From: Microbacterium phyllosphaerae
GTDB lineage: Bacteria > Actinomycetota > Actinomycetes > Actinomycetales > Microbacteriaceae
Reading direction: 5' to 3'
DNA: 64,000 nucleotides
NCBI RefSeq assembly: GCF_017876435.1
Contig: NZ_JAGIOA010000001.1
Location: 310,001 to 374,000, forward strand
Made by a program: the position numbers and the translations under genes. Positions within the stretch are counted from its first letter, which is position 1. Every line of letters starts with the position of its first letter. Shown in pieces: positions 25,133 to 32,823 of the stretch. The notes below the pieces were generated by a model. That model was given only the letters and a program-made list of their open reading frames with translations, was not told the DNA's origin and made no database searches.

Positions 25133-26251
25133 TTACTGCGCTCTGCGACGGGGAATCGCGAGCGACAGGATGCCGGCGACGAGCAGGAGCCCACCGGCAC
25201 CCAGAAGGATGCCGTCGACCTCACCGCCCGTGGCAGCCAACGCCGCTGCCCGCGTCGGCGCCGTCAAGGGCGCCGATGCGTCCGAGGGGGAGCTCGGATC
25301 GGCAGCGGTACCGGATGCGGGCTGGGGTCCCGCCTCCGGAGTGGACCCGTCACCGGGCTGGGGGGCCGGTGCGGAAGTCTTGTGAATGCTGACGGCGACC
25401 GGCGTGCTGACGTTGCCGACGCGGTCGGTCTGGGTGACGGAGAGTTCCTGGTCACGATCGTCGAGAGCGGGGATGACGCAGGCCCAGGTCCCGTCGGTCT
25501 CGACAGTGGTCGAGCAGATGACGCTGCCTGCATCGTCGCGCACCACGATGGTCGCCCCTGGCTCGCCCGTTCCGACGAGCTCGACAGGCTCACTGAGGTT
25601 CTGCTCGCCCTCGGGGCCGACGACGGTCGGCGGGTCGACGAGTGCGTCGACGAGCACGATGCCGCCGAGGCTCATCGAATCGCCGTCGACTGAGCTCTGA
25701 TATGCCGAGAGTCGATTGATTCCGTGCGCGAGAGGCGTTGTCGGGATGACGCTCCATCTGCCGTCCTCAGCGACCACGGCAGTGCCGATCAGGGCTCCCT
25801 GATAGATCGACACGTGCACCGTGGCTCCGACGACGCCGGTTCCGGTGACGGCTGCCGTCGGTCCGATCGCCATCGAGGGGGTATCGAAGACGGGGGCGGC
25901 GACGAATGCGCGCTCGTTCACCGGCAGGATCTCGGGGGCCGGGTCAGCGCGCACGTCCCTCGCAGGCGGTTCTGCTTCGACGGGGGCCTCGACATCTGAC
26001 TCGGTCGGAAGCGGGGCCTCGGAGGACGCGTCGATCGGAGCTTCGGCCGCGACCGGCGCGTCCTCAGCGAGGGCAACGATGGCCGCCGCCGTGAGGGAGT
26101 CGACCATGGCGTCATCGGAGGCCGCCGCGGACGCGGGTGCGGCGAAGCCGATGATGGATGCGGCCGCGATGGCGATGCCGATCGCGGCTGCGGGACCGGA
26201 GGTAGCGCGCGGTCGCGGCGCGTGGCGCGCGGAGGAGCTCGGGATGGTCAT
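25133..26251 (-). CDS. LAxTG surface protein with Ig-like (Big) domains
   Basis: 372 residues from an ATG preceded by AAGGAACC. A signal peptide ends at ASAAAS. A Pro/Glu/Ala-rich stretch (about 65-110, for example VEAPVEAEPPARD) is followed by two bacterial Ig-like repeats of the kind VTGTGVVGATVHV and LVGTGEPGATIVV, each with a DGRWS/DGTWA turn. The C-terminus has a sorting signal of class E type: LAATGG, a hydrophobic helix and RRRAQ. The protein should be linked to the peptidoglycan by a sortase E not seen in the window. No enzyme domain is visible; the role may be adhesion or a cell-wall spacer. An AT-rich promoter region lies upstream. Confidence 0.85.
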   Translation of the reverse strand: MTIPSSSARHAPRPRATSGPAAAIGIAIAAASIIGFAAPASAAASDDAMVDSLTAAAIVALAEDAPVAAEAPIDASSEAPLPTESDVEAPVEAEPPARDVRADPAPEILPVNERAFVAAPVFDTPSMAIGPTAAVTGTGVVGATVHVSIYQGALIGTAVVAEDGRWSVIPTTPLAHGINRLSAYQSSVDGDSMSLGGIVLVDALVDPPTVVGPEGEQNLSEPVELVGTGEPGATIVVRDDAGSVICSTTVETDGTWACVIPALDDRDQELSVTQTDRVGNVSTPVAVSIHKTSAPAPQPGDGSTPEAGPQPASGTAADPSSPSDASAPLTAPTRAAALAATGGEVDGILLGAGGLLLVAGILSLAIPRRRAQ

Positions 26252-26335
26252 GGGGTTCCTTCGGTAGGTCGTCGCGACGCTGTCGCGGGCGCCGGCCCGG
26301 AGCTCTCCGCCCGACGCGTCGGCGGTGGCCGACAT

Positions 26336-26392
26336 TCAAAACATACATTAATATTTCAATATATCCAAGTATTAATATTTCTGTTGTTGACG
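26336..26392. promoter_or_regulatory. AT-rich island upstream of the surface protein gene
   Basis: About 50 bp of mostly A and T (for example attaatatttcaatatatcc and attaatatttctgttgttga), striking in DNA of about 70% GC. It probably holds the promoter of the surface-protein gene, on the minus strand; a nucleoid-silencing or regulator-binding site is also possible. Start sites cannot be fixed from sequence. Confidence 0.6.
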
Positions 26393-26458
26393 TCACAGGC
26401 TGGGGAGTTGCGGGAACTACGGGAACTGCCCGGCCTGCAGCACCGCCCCAGGCATAGC

Positions 26459-26494
26459 GAAAGGGGCGAGGATCCGAAGATCCTCGCCCCTTTC
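26459..26494 (-). terminator. UUCG-loop terminator of the rpmB-rpmG-rpsN operon
   Basis: A perfect 16-bp stem (gaaaggggcgaggatc / gatcctcgcccctttc) with a UUCG tetraloop (on the minus strand) lies 17 nt after the rpsN stop codon. Confidence 0.9.
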
Positions 26495-26511
26495 GGCTTG
26501 TCTGCTGAGAC

Positions 26512-26817
26512 TTACCAGCTCGACTTGGTGACACCGGGCAGCTCGCCACGGTGTGCCATGTCACGGAAGCGGACGCGCGAGACGCCGAACTTCGTGAGGA
26601 CACCGCGGGGGCGGCCGTCGATGACGTCGCGCGAACGCACGCGAGCCGGCGACGCGTTGCGCGGCAGCTTCTGCAGGCCGACGCGTGCGGCCTCGCGGGC
26701 CTCGTCGGTGGCGTTCGGGTCGACCAGGGTCTTCTTCAGCTCGGCGCGACGCTCTGCGTAACGCTCGACGATGACCTTGCGCTGCTCGTTGCGAGCGATC
26801 TTGCTCTTCTTAGCCAT
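26512..26817 (-). CDS. rpsN: 30S ribosomal protein S14 (zinc-free type)
   Basis: 101 residues, the length of the long, zinc-independent S14. It has [22 protein letters not shown] at the start and the conserved end [21 protein letters not shown]. It has no Cys at all, so it lacks the CxxC zinc site of the 61-residue S14 form. It is the last gene of the rpmB-rpmG-rpsN operon, 3 nt after rpmG. It binds 16S rRNA in the 30S head. Confidence 0.97.
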   Translation of the reverse strand: MAKKSKIARNEQRKVIVERYAERRAELKKTLVDPNATDEAREAARVGLQKLPRNASPARVRSRDVIDGRPRGVLTKFGVSRVRFRDMAHRGELPGVTKSSW

Positions 26818-26820
26818 TGA

Positions 26821-26991
26821 TCAACGCTCCTCTCGGAATTCGACGTGCTGACGGATGACCGGGTCGTACTTCTTGAGCACGAGGCGGTCGGGGGTGTTGC
26901 GGCGGTTCTTCTTGGTCACGTACGTGTAGCCCGTACCTGCCGTCGAACGCAGCTTGATGATCGGACGTACGTCCTGAGCCTTCTTGGCCAT
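26821..26991 (-). CDS. rpmG: 50S ribosomal protein L33 (zinc-free type)
   Basis: 56 residues. The translation starts [19 protein letters not shown] and goes on [18 protein letters not shown], the L33 signature, and ends FREER. No Cys is present, so it is the C-minus (zinc-free) paralog. Its ATG shares a base with the rpmB stop codon (TAATG). It is a component of the 50S subunit near the E site. Confidence 0.97.
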   Translation of the reverse strand: MAKKAQDVRPIIKLRSTAGTGYTYVTKKNRRNTPDRLVLKKYDPVIRQHVEFREER

Positions 26992-27227
26992 TAGAGCTTC
27001 ACACCCTTCGCCTGGAGGTCCTTGACCACGTTCTCGATGCCGCGGACGTCGATCACCTTGATGCCCTTGGCGGACACGTTGAGCGTGATCTTACGACCGA
27101 GCGACGCGACGAAATAGGTCTTCTTCTGCACGTTCGGGTCGAAGCGACGCTTCGTCCGGCGGTGCGAGTGCGAGACGTTGTGACCGAAGCCGGGAACAGC
27201 TCCTGTCACCTGGCACACTGCTGCCAT
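26991..27227 (-). CDS. rpmB: 50S ribosomal protein L28
   Basis: 78 residues with the L28 signature: [25 protein letters not shown], then [29 protein letters not shown]. Only one Cys is present, so the paired CxxC motifs of zinc-binding L28 are missing. It is the first gene of a three-gene ribosomal operon. The start ATG has GAAGGAGTC upstream. A hairpin lies in its 5' leader, and a possible -10 (TAAACT) lies about 140 bp upstream. No Zur-type box was found. Confidence 0.97.
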   Translation of the reverse strand: MAAVCQVTGAVPGFGHNVSHSHRRTKRRFDPNVQKKTYFVASLGRKITLNVSAKGIKVIDVRGIENVVKDLQAKGVKL

Positions 27228-27247
27228 GATGTGACTCCTTCTATACC

Positions 27248-27267
27248 GTGAGGCCGGACGGCCTCAC
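27248..27267 (-). promoter_or_regulatory. Leader hairpin upstream of rpmB
   Basis: GTGAGGCC and GGCCTCAC form a perfect 8-bp stem with a 4-nt loop, 21 nt before the rpmB start codon. It may be a leader attenuator or a protein-binding site, or the end of a transcript from the other strand. Confidence 0.4.
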
Positions 27268-27368
27268 CCAAGATCCCTTGTCTGCGCGCCACCCCGCATC
27301 GCCGATCTCTCGGCCGAAGAAGGGGAAGCGCGCGAACTACGCACAGGAGTGTGCGCAGACAAAGAGTC

Positions 27369-27374
27369 AGTTTA
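27369..27374 (-). promoter_or_regulatory. Possible -10 (TAAACT) of the rpmB operon
   Basis: TAAACT on the minus strand, 142 bp upstream of rpmB. No strong -35 is visible. The sequence lies just beyond the 3' end of the GH36 gene, so the operon promoter sits in a short gap. Confidence 0.3.
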
Positions 27375-27387
27375 GCATGACCGAGGT

Positions 27388-29508
27388 TCAGACTCGAACG
27401 GCCTCGAGCAGAAGCGCCGCCCCCGGCGCCAGCAGCGGCAGCGGTACCCCGACGGACTCGAAGAAGGAGCCGGATGCTTCGACCCCCTCGCCGAGCCATG
27501 CGGGGTCCGAGACCTGATGGCGTCCCACCGATCCGAGCTCTTCGCGCACCCGCAGCCGATACCGCTCCCCCGCCTGCAGCCCCGGAATCCTGGTGCGCGG
27601 CGTGAACGCATCGACCGAGGCACCGAGCCTCACCCACGCGAACACCGCGCGTGAACCGTCGACCGCGACCACGCCGTGCAGCAGGGTCTCGTCGTCGACC
27701 TCGTCGCTGCGCACCGTGACACCCGAGTGCAGCAGCGGGCGCAGCTCGCGGTAGAGCGCCGTCCAGCGAGCCAACATCGCACGCTCGTCATCCGTGCATC
27801 CGGTGATGTCCCACTCGATGCCGGCGTGGCCGAACAGCGCGGTCGTCATGCGGAAGGGCAGGGATGCTGCGCGATGAGTCGTCTCGGCGATCGGCGGCCC
27901 GACGTGCGAGCCCACGACCTCCGGCGGCACGAGTGTGCCGGTCCACCGCTGGATGCGCTGACGTTCCACCGGGTCGTTCGAGTCCGAGGCCCAGACGCGC
28001 TGCGTGCGCTGCAGCACGCCGAGGTCGACGCGGGCGCCGCCGCTCGCGCACGATTCGATCTCCAGATCTGGATGCCGCTCGCGTAGCGCGTCGAGCAGGG
28101 CGTAGAACGCCGCGGTCTGGGCGTGCACGGCCGCGCGACCCGTGCGCGGTGACACCGCCGCATGCAGGTCGCGGTTGTGGTCCCATTTGATGAAATCGAC
28201 GCCGATCTCGGAGACCAGCGCGTCGAGGCGCTCCAGAAGGTATGCCGCGGCATCCGGGTTCGTGAGGTCGAGCACCTTCTGGTGCCGCCAGGTGGGCGAG
28301 TCGGGCGACGCCTGCAGCACCCAGTCCGGATGCTGCAGGGCGAGGTCCGACACCGGGTTGACCATCTCAGGCTCGAACCAGAGGCCGAACTGCATCTCGA
28401 GCCCGTGCACGTGCTCCGCGAGCGGCCGCAGCCCCTCGGGCCACTTGGCGTGATCGATGTACCAGTCGCCGAGCCCCGACCGATCGTCTGGGCGACCACG
28501 GAACCATCCGTCGTCGAGCACGAACCGCTCGACCCCGACGGATGCCGCAGCCTCCGCGAGCTCGACGATCTTCGCCGGGTCGTGGTCGAAGTACACCGCC
28601 TCCCACGTGTTGAGCACGAGGGGTCGCGGCGTGGTCGGGTGCGCGGCGAACCCGCGCACCGTCTGGTGCAGGCGCGCAGACACCGAGTCGAGGCCGCTGT
28701 CGCCATAGGTGAGGAACACACGAGGAGAGACGTAGGTCTCCCCCGCCGCGAGCCGGATCTCGCCGGGGAGCAGCAGCTCTCCCCCACCGAGCACCGCGCC
28801 GTGCACACCGGCGCCCTCGGGCAGCCTCTCGACGCCGACCTCGAGGTCGCCGCTCCACGCGACGTGCGCGGCCCAGAGCTCCCCCCGGCGGAAGCCGAAC
28901 CCGTCTGTTCCCACGGCGGTCAGATACGGAGCGTCGTGTCCACCGCGACCGCGGCGCACCTGACGCAGATGCGCACCGTGTCGCAGGGTGCCTCGCTGCG
29001 GGTGCCGTTCGCCGGTCCAGCGGCCGGTGTGGTCGAGCACCTCGGTGGCATGGGCGGGGACCGGGAGCAGGATGCGGGCGGCCAGGAGATCGAGCGGCCC
29101 GGTGCCGTCGCCGGTGCTCGTGACCGATACCTGCGCGCTCAGCACACCGAAGGGATCCAGGTCGAGATCGAGGAGCACCGAGGCGCCGGCCGCGGCATCC
29201 GAGAACTCCGCGCGCAGCGTGGTCTCCGTCGCCGCCCACCCGATCGAGCGCAGCAGCGGAGCGCTGTGCAGACCGCCGCGATGCCAGGCGAGCGCCGGTG
29301 CGCCCGACCACCCGTCGGCCTCGACGGCGAGCAGCGGGAAGACCCGGGGAGCATCGAACGAGCTGAACGTCACCGAGCCGGTCGACGACCCTGCGAGCGC
29401 CGTCAGATCGGCGGGGTCGAGCGCCGCTCCCCAGTGCAGGATGCGGGCGCCGGCGGTGTCGATCACGACGCTCACGCCGGCCGAGGTCAGGTGGACGAGT
29501 TCGCTCAT
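27388..29508 (-). CDS. Alpha-galactosidase, GH36 (about 706 residues)
   Basis: 706 residues, from the ATG at 29508 after TGGAGCGGC; no signal peptide. Typical GH36 layout: N-terminal beta domain, TIM barrel with FVLDDGWFRGR near 331, GLWFEPEMV near 376, the nucleophile Asp443 in FIKWDHNRD, the substrate-binding ESCASGGARVDLG near 484 and the acid/base SD pair near 509, then a C-terminal beta domain. It resembles the 700-residue family of AgaA/RafA type. It would split raffinose-family or galactomannan-derived alpha-galactosides in the cytoplasm. It lies downstream of the sugar-binding protein gene, behind a hairpin, at the end of the galactoside operon. Confidence 0.93.
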   Translation of the reverse strand: MSELVHLTSAGVSVVIDTAGARILHWGAALDPADLTALAGSSTGSVTFSSFDAPRVFPLLAVEADGWSGAPALAWHRGGLHSAPLLRSIGWAATETTLRAEFSDAAAGASVLLDLDLDPFGVLSAQVSVTSTGDGTGPLDLLAARILLPVPAHATEVLDHTGRWTGERHPQRGTLRHGAHLRQVRRGRGGHDAPYLTAVGTDGFGFRRGELWAAHVAWSGDLEVGVERLPEGAGVHGAVLGGGELLLPGEIRLAAGETYVSPRVFLTYGDSGLDSVSARLHQTVRGFAAHPTTPRPLVLNTWEAVYFDHDPAKIVELAEAAASVGVERFVLDDGWFRGRPDDRSGLGDWYIDHAKWPEGLRPLAEHVHGLEMQFGLWFEPEMVNPVSDLALQHPDWVLQASPDSPTWRHQKVLDLTNPDAAAYLLERLDALVSEIGVDFIKWDHNRDLHAAVSPRTGRAAVHAQTAAFYALLDALRERHPDLEIESCASGGARVDLGVLQRTQRVWASDSNDPVERQRIQRWTGTLVPPEVVGSHVGPPIAETTHRAASLPFRMTTALFGHAGIEWDITGCTDDERAMLARWTALYRELRPLLHSGVTVRSDEVDDETLLHGVVAVDGSRAVFAWVRLGASVDAFTPRTRIPGLQAGERYRLRVREELGSVGRHQVSDPAWLGEGVEASGSFFESVGVPLPLLAPGAALLLEAVRV

Positions 29509-29530
29509 TTGCCGCTCCAGACGAAAAGGG

Positions 29531-29560
29531 AGGCCCGCCCGTGAGCATACGGGCGGGCCT
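29531..29560 (-). terminator. Hairpin terminator after the sugar-binding protein gene
   Basis: A perfect 12-bp stem (aggcccgcccgt / acgggcgggcct) with a 6-nt loop begins 10 nt after the stop of the sugar-binding protein gene and is followed on the minus strand by CCCTTTTCG. It should reduce transcription into the alpha-galactosidase gene. Confidence 0.8.
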
Positions 29561-29570
29561 CCGAGGGGTG

Positions 29571-30905
29571 TTACTCCTTGACGGGGATCGACGCGGCCTT
29601 CAGCGCGTCGACGGTCGCCGTCTGACCCTTCTCGATCGCGTCGAGCAGCGTTCCGCTGCCCGAGACCGCGGCCTTGAACCCGTCGGACACGTCCGAGTAG
29701 GTCTGGGTCATGGTCGGGCCCCACGCGAAGTCGGGCGAGACCTGGGTGGCGGCGTCGGCGAAGACGTCGTAGATCTTCTGTCCGCCGTAGAAGTCGACGC
29801 CCTCGGCGTAGACCGGCAGCGTCAGCCCCGCCGTGGTGGCCGGGTACAGGTTGGCCGCCTCGGCGAGCGCGGTCAGCGCCTCATCCGACGTGTTGAGCCA
29901 CAGAGCGAACTTGGTCGCCTCGTAGACGTGCTCGCTGCCCTTGAGGACCGCGGTCGACGAGCCGCCCCAGTTGCCGGCGGCGGATCCGCCCTCTTCCCAC
30001 TGCGGGAGAGGTGCGACGGCCCAGTTGCCGGCGGTGTCGGGGGCACCGCTCGAGATCGAGTTGGCACCCCAGACGGCGGAGTTCCAGGTCCAGACCTCGC
30101 CGGAGTTGTAGGCGTTGTTCCACTCGTCGGTCCAGGCGGGAACCGTCGCGACGAGGTCGTCGTCGAGCATGCTCTGCCAGAAGTCGGCGACCGTGGTGGT
30201 GGCGTCGTCGGCGAGGGAGACCGTCCAGCCCTCGTCGTCGCTCGAGAACCACTGAGCGCCGTCCTGCCAGGCGAACCCGGCGAACTGGTTGATGTCGGAC
30301 TGCGAGAAGTTGGTGATGTATCCGCCGAGTGCGCGGATCTTCACCGCGGCATCGCGGTACTCGTCCCAGGTGGTGGGGATCTCGATGCCGTTCTTCTCGA
30401 ACAGGTCGGCGCGGTAGAACAGCGCCATGGGGCCGGTGTCCTGAGGGATGCCGTAGACGCTGTCGGTGCCGAGCGTCACCTGGCCCCAGGCCCAGTCGAC
30501 GAACTGGTCTTCGGAGGCCACGACGTCTTCGCAGGCGCTGAGGTCTTCGATGCCGTCCTGCACGAGGAAGTTCGGCAGGGCGTCGTACTCGATCTGGCCG
30601 AGGTCGGGGGCGTCGCCCGCCTTGATCTGGTTGAAGAAGTTCTGGTACGTGCCCCCGTTGCCGTTCGGGCCGGTCTGCACGTCGACCTGGATCTCGGGGT
30701 TGGCGTCGTTCCAGATCTTCACGACGTCTTCGATGCCGGGGATCCAGGAGGTGAACTCGAGCGTGACGTCGCCGTCGGCCGGGGTGCACGAGGCGGCGGC
30801 GTCGCCGCCGGTGCCGGAGCTGTCTCCGCCGGACGCCGAGCAACCGGCGAGCGCGAACGCCGAGATGGCGATGACAGCGGCTGCCTTCATCTTCGAATGC
30901 TGCAT
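29571..30905 (-). CDS. Extracellular sugar-binding lipoprotein (CUT1 family)
   Basis: 444 residues from an ATG with AAAGGATC upstream. Signal and lipobox: AISAFALAGC. Characteristic of family 1 sugar-binding proteins: FTSWIPGIEDVVKIWNDANP near residue 55, NGGTYQNFFNQIKAGDAPDLG near 85 and YRADLFEKNGIEIPTTWDEY near 165. It should deliver galactosides or galacto-oligosaccharides to the two permeases. Its gene lies after the permeases rather than first, and has its own terminator; such an arrangement allows separate control of its level. Confidence 0.9.
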   Translation of the reverse strand: MQHSKMKAAAVIAISAFALAGCSASGGDSSGTGGDAAASCTPADGDVTLEFTSWIPGIEDVVKIWNDANPEIQVDVQTGPNGNGGTYQNFFNQIKAGDAPDLGQIEYDALPNFLVQDGIEDLSACEDVVASEDQFVDWAWGQVTLGTDSVYGIPQDTGPMALFYRADLFEKNGIEIPTTWDEYRDAAVKIRALGGYITNFSQSDINQFAGFAWQDGAQWFSSDDEGWTVSLADDATTTVADFWQSMLDDDLVATVPAWTDEWNNAYNSGEVWTWNSAVWGANSISSGAPDTAGNWAVAPLPQWEEGGSAAGNWGGSSTAVLKGSEHVYEATKFALWLNTSDEALTALAEAANLYPATTAGLTLPVYAEGVDFYGGQKIYDVFADAATQVSPDFAWGPTMTQTYSDVSDGFKAAVSGSGTLLDAIEKGQTATVDALKAASIPVKE

Positions 30906-30991
30906 TTCGATCCTTTCGTGGATGCGATGGGGGTGGTGCGGGTGGGTGGTGCGAAGGGGTGGCCGCCCGGTCGGTCCGGTCGGCCGCCTGC

Positions 30992-31897
30992 TCACTTCAG
31001 GGCGCCGGCGCCCAGTCCGTTGCGCCAGAAGCGCTGGAGCAGGAGGAAGGTGACGATCAGCGGGATGACCGACAGCAGAGCGCCGATCAGGACGAGACCG
31101 CGGAGCTCTGGCAGCTGGTTCAGCTGGTTGTTCCAGTTGTAGAGACCGAAGACGACGGGGAAGAGCTCTTCGCTGCGCAGCATGATCATCGGCAGGAAGA
31201 AGTTGTTCCAGATGGCCACGAACTGGAACAGGAACATCGTCACCAGAGCGGGGGTCATCAGGCGGATGCTGACGGTGAAGAACGTGCGGATCTCACCCGC
31301 GCCGTCGAGCCTGCTCGCCTCGAGAAGTTCGTCCGGCACCGAGGAGGCCGCGAAGATGCGGGCCAGATACACGCCGAACGGGCTCACGATCGAGGGCAGG
31401 AACACCGACCAGAAGGTGTTCGTCAGCTGCGCCTGGCTGAAGATCAGGAACAGGGGCAGCGCGAGCGCCGTCGCCGGCACGAGCACTCCGCCGAGCACGA
31501 TGTCGAACAGCAGGTCGCGACCGGGGAACCGGTACTTCGCCAGGGCGTAGCCGGCCATGGCGGCGAGCAGAGTGGCGATGGCCCCGCCGAGTGCCGCGTA
31601 GAGCACCGAGTTCAGCAGCCAGCGCAGGTAGATCCCATCGCGGTAGGTGAAGAGCTCGGCGATGTTGTCGAACAGGTGGAAGTCGGCGAACCACAGCGGA
31701 GCGGTGGTCAGGATGTCGCCGGTCTCCTTGCTGGAGGCGACGAGCAGCCACCACAGCGGCAGCAGGAAGTAGACCGTGAACACGGCCATGATCAGCATGG
31801 CGCCGGTGCGCGAGATGCCCGATTCGCGTGCGGCCTTCGGGCGCGAGGCGTTCCGGCGCGACCCCCGACCAGGGGCGACGATCGACATGGTGCTCAT
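30992..31897 (-). CDS. Carbohydrate ABC transporter permease (CUT1, second permease)
   Basis: 301 residues, ATG overlapping the upstream permease stop (ATGA). Six membrane helices after a Ser/Arg-rich N-terminus; EAA loop DELLEASRLDGAGEIRTF. It ends LQRFWRNGLGAGALK, as in MalG-type subunits. It works with the permease upstream and the lipoprotein downstream as a galactoside importer. No ATPase gene is present. Confidence 0.9.
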   Translation of the reverse strand: MSTMSIVAPGRGSRRNASRPKAARESGISRTGAMLIMAVFTVYFLLPLWWLLVASSKETGDILTTAPLWFADFHLFDNIAELFTYRDGIYLRWLLNSVLYAALGGAIATLLAAMAGYALAKYRFPGRDLLFDIVLGGVLVPATALALPLFLIFSQAQLTNTFWSVFLPSIVSPFGVYLARIFAASSVPDELLEASRLDGAGEIRTFFTVSIRLMTPALVTMFLFQFVAIWNNFFLPMIMLRSEELFPVVFGLYNWNNQLNQLPELRGLVLIGALLSVIPLIVTFLLLQRFWRNGLGAGALK

Positions 31898-32823
31898 GCG
31901 TTCTGCTCCTTGCGCTGCATGTACTTCATGAATCCGAACGACAGCACGAACGTCGTCACGGCGAGCACGACCGAGAAGGCGGCCGCCAGGTTGGTGTTCG
32001 GGATGGATGCCGTGGCGTACACGGTCATGTTCGGGGTGAACGTGCTGGTGACCGCCGAGCTGAACGAGCGGAACACCTGCGGCTCGGCGAGCAGCTGCAG
32101 AGTGCCGATGATGGAGAAGATCGCGGTCATCACGATCGCCGGGCGCACCAGCGGGATCTTGATCGACCAGGCGATGCGCCACTGGCTGGCGCCGTCGAGG
32201 CGAGCCGCTTCGTAGAGCTCCTGCGGGATCGACAGCAGCGCCGAGTAGATGATCAGCATGTTGTAGCCGACGTAGACCCAGGTGACGACGTTCGCGATCG
32301 ACCACAGCACGAGGTCGGCTCCGAGGAAGTCAATCTGCTTCGTGATCGCGGTGAACGGCGACAGGTTGGGCGAGAAGAGCGAACCCCACATGATCGCGGC
32401 GATGACACCGGGTACTGCGTACGGCACGAAGAACGCGAGGCGGAAGAAGCGCTTGCCCCGCACGAGCGGCGAGTCGAGCAGCAGCGCGAACAGCAGCGCG
32501 AGGCCGAGCATGACCGGCACCTGCACGACGCCGAACATGAGCATCCGCCCCATCGACGCCCAGAACGCCTCGTTCTGGAAGACGAGCACGTACTGGGTGA
32601 GACCGCCGAACACCTGCTCGGCCTTGCCGAACGTGCCGTCGCGCTTCACGACCAGCAGCGACTGCCAGAACGCGTAGGCGATCGGCACGACGTAGAAGAG
32701 GGCGAACAGGACGCCGAACGGCACGATCAGGAACGCGATGGCTCCCTTGTGCGGAATGCGTCGGCGGCGACCCGGCGCCGTCGACGCTGAGGCGACCGCC
32801 GGAGCGGTGAGCGTGGTGGTCAT
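31894..32823 (-). CDS. Carbohydrate ABC transporter permease (CUT1, first permease)
   Basis: 309 residues. Six helices and an EAA loop, QELYEAARLDGASQWRIAW. The start ATG overlaps the stop of the GH42 gene (CATACATCC region, 4 nt). It is the first transport gene after the beta-galactosidase, so hydrolysis and uptake of galactosides are translated together. Confidence 0.9.
   Translation of the reverse strand: MTTTLTAPAVASASTAPGRRRRIPHKGAIAFLIVPFGVLFALFYVVPIAYAFWQSLLVVKRDGTFGKAEQVFGGLTQYVLVFQNEAFWASMGRMLMFGVVQVPVMLGLALLFALLLDSPLVRGKRFFRLAFFVPYAVPGVIAAIMWGSLFSPNLSPFTAITKQIDFLGADLVLWSIANVVTWVYVGYNMLIIYSALLSIPQELYEAARLDGASQWRIAWSIKIPLVRPAIVMTAIFSIIGTLQLLAEPQVFRSFSSAVTSTFTPNMTVYATASIPNTNLAAAFSVVLAVTTFVLSFGFMKYMQRKEQNA

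Noticed and set aside
27228..27387. Zur box upstream of rpmB
   Set aside because: Looked for a TGAAAATGATTTTCA-like or TGATAATGnnTnTCATTA-like palindrome; none is present.
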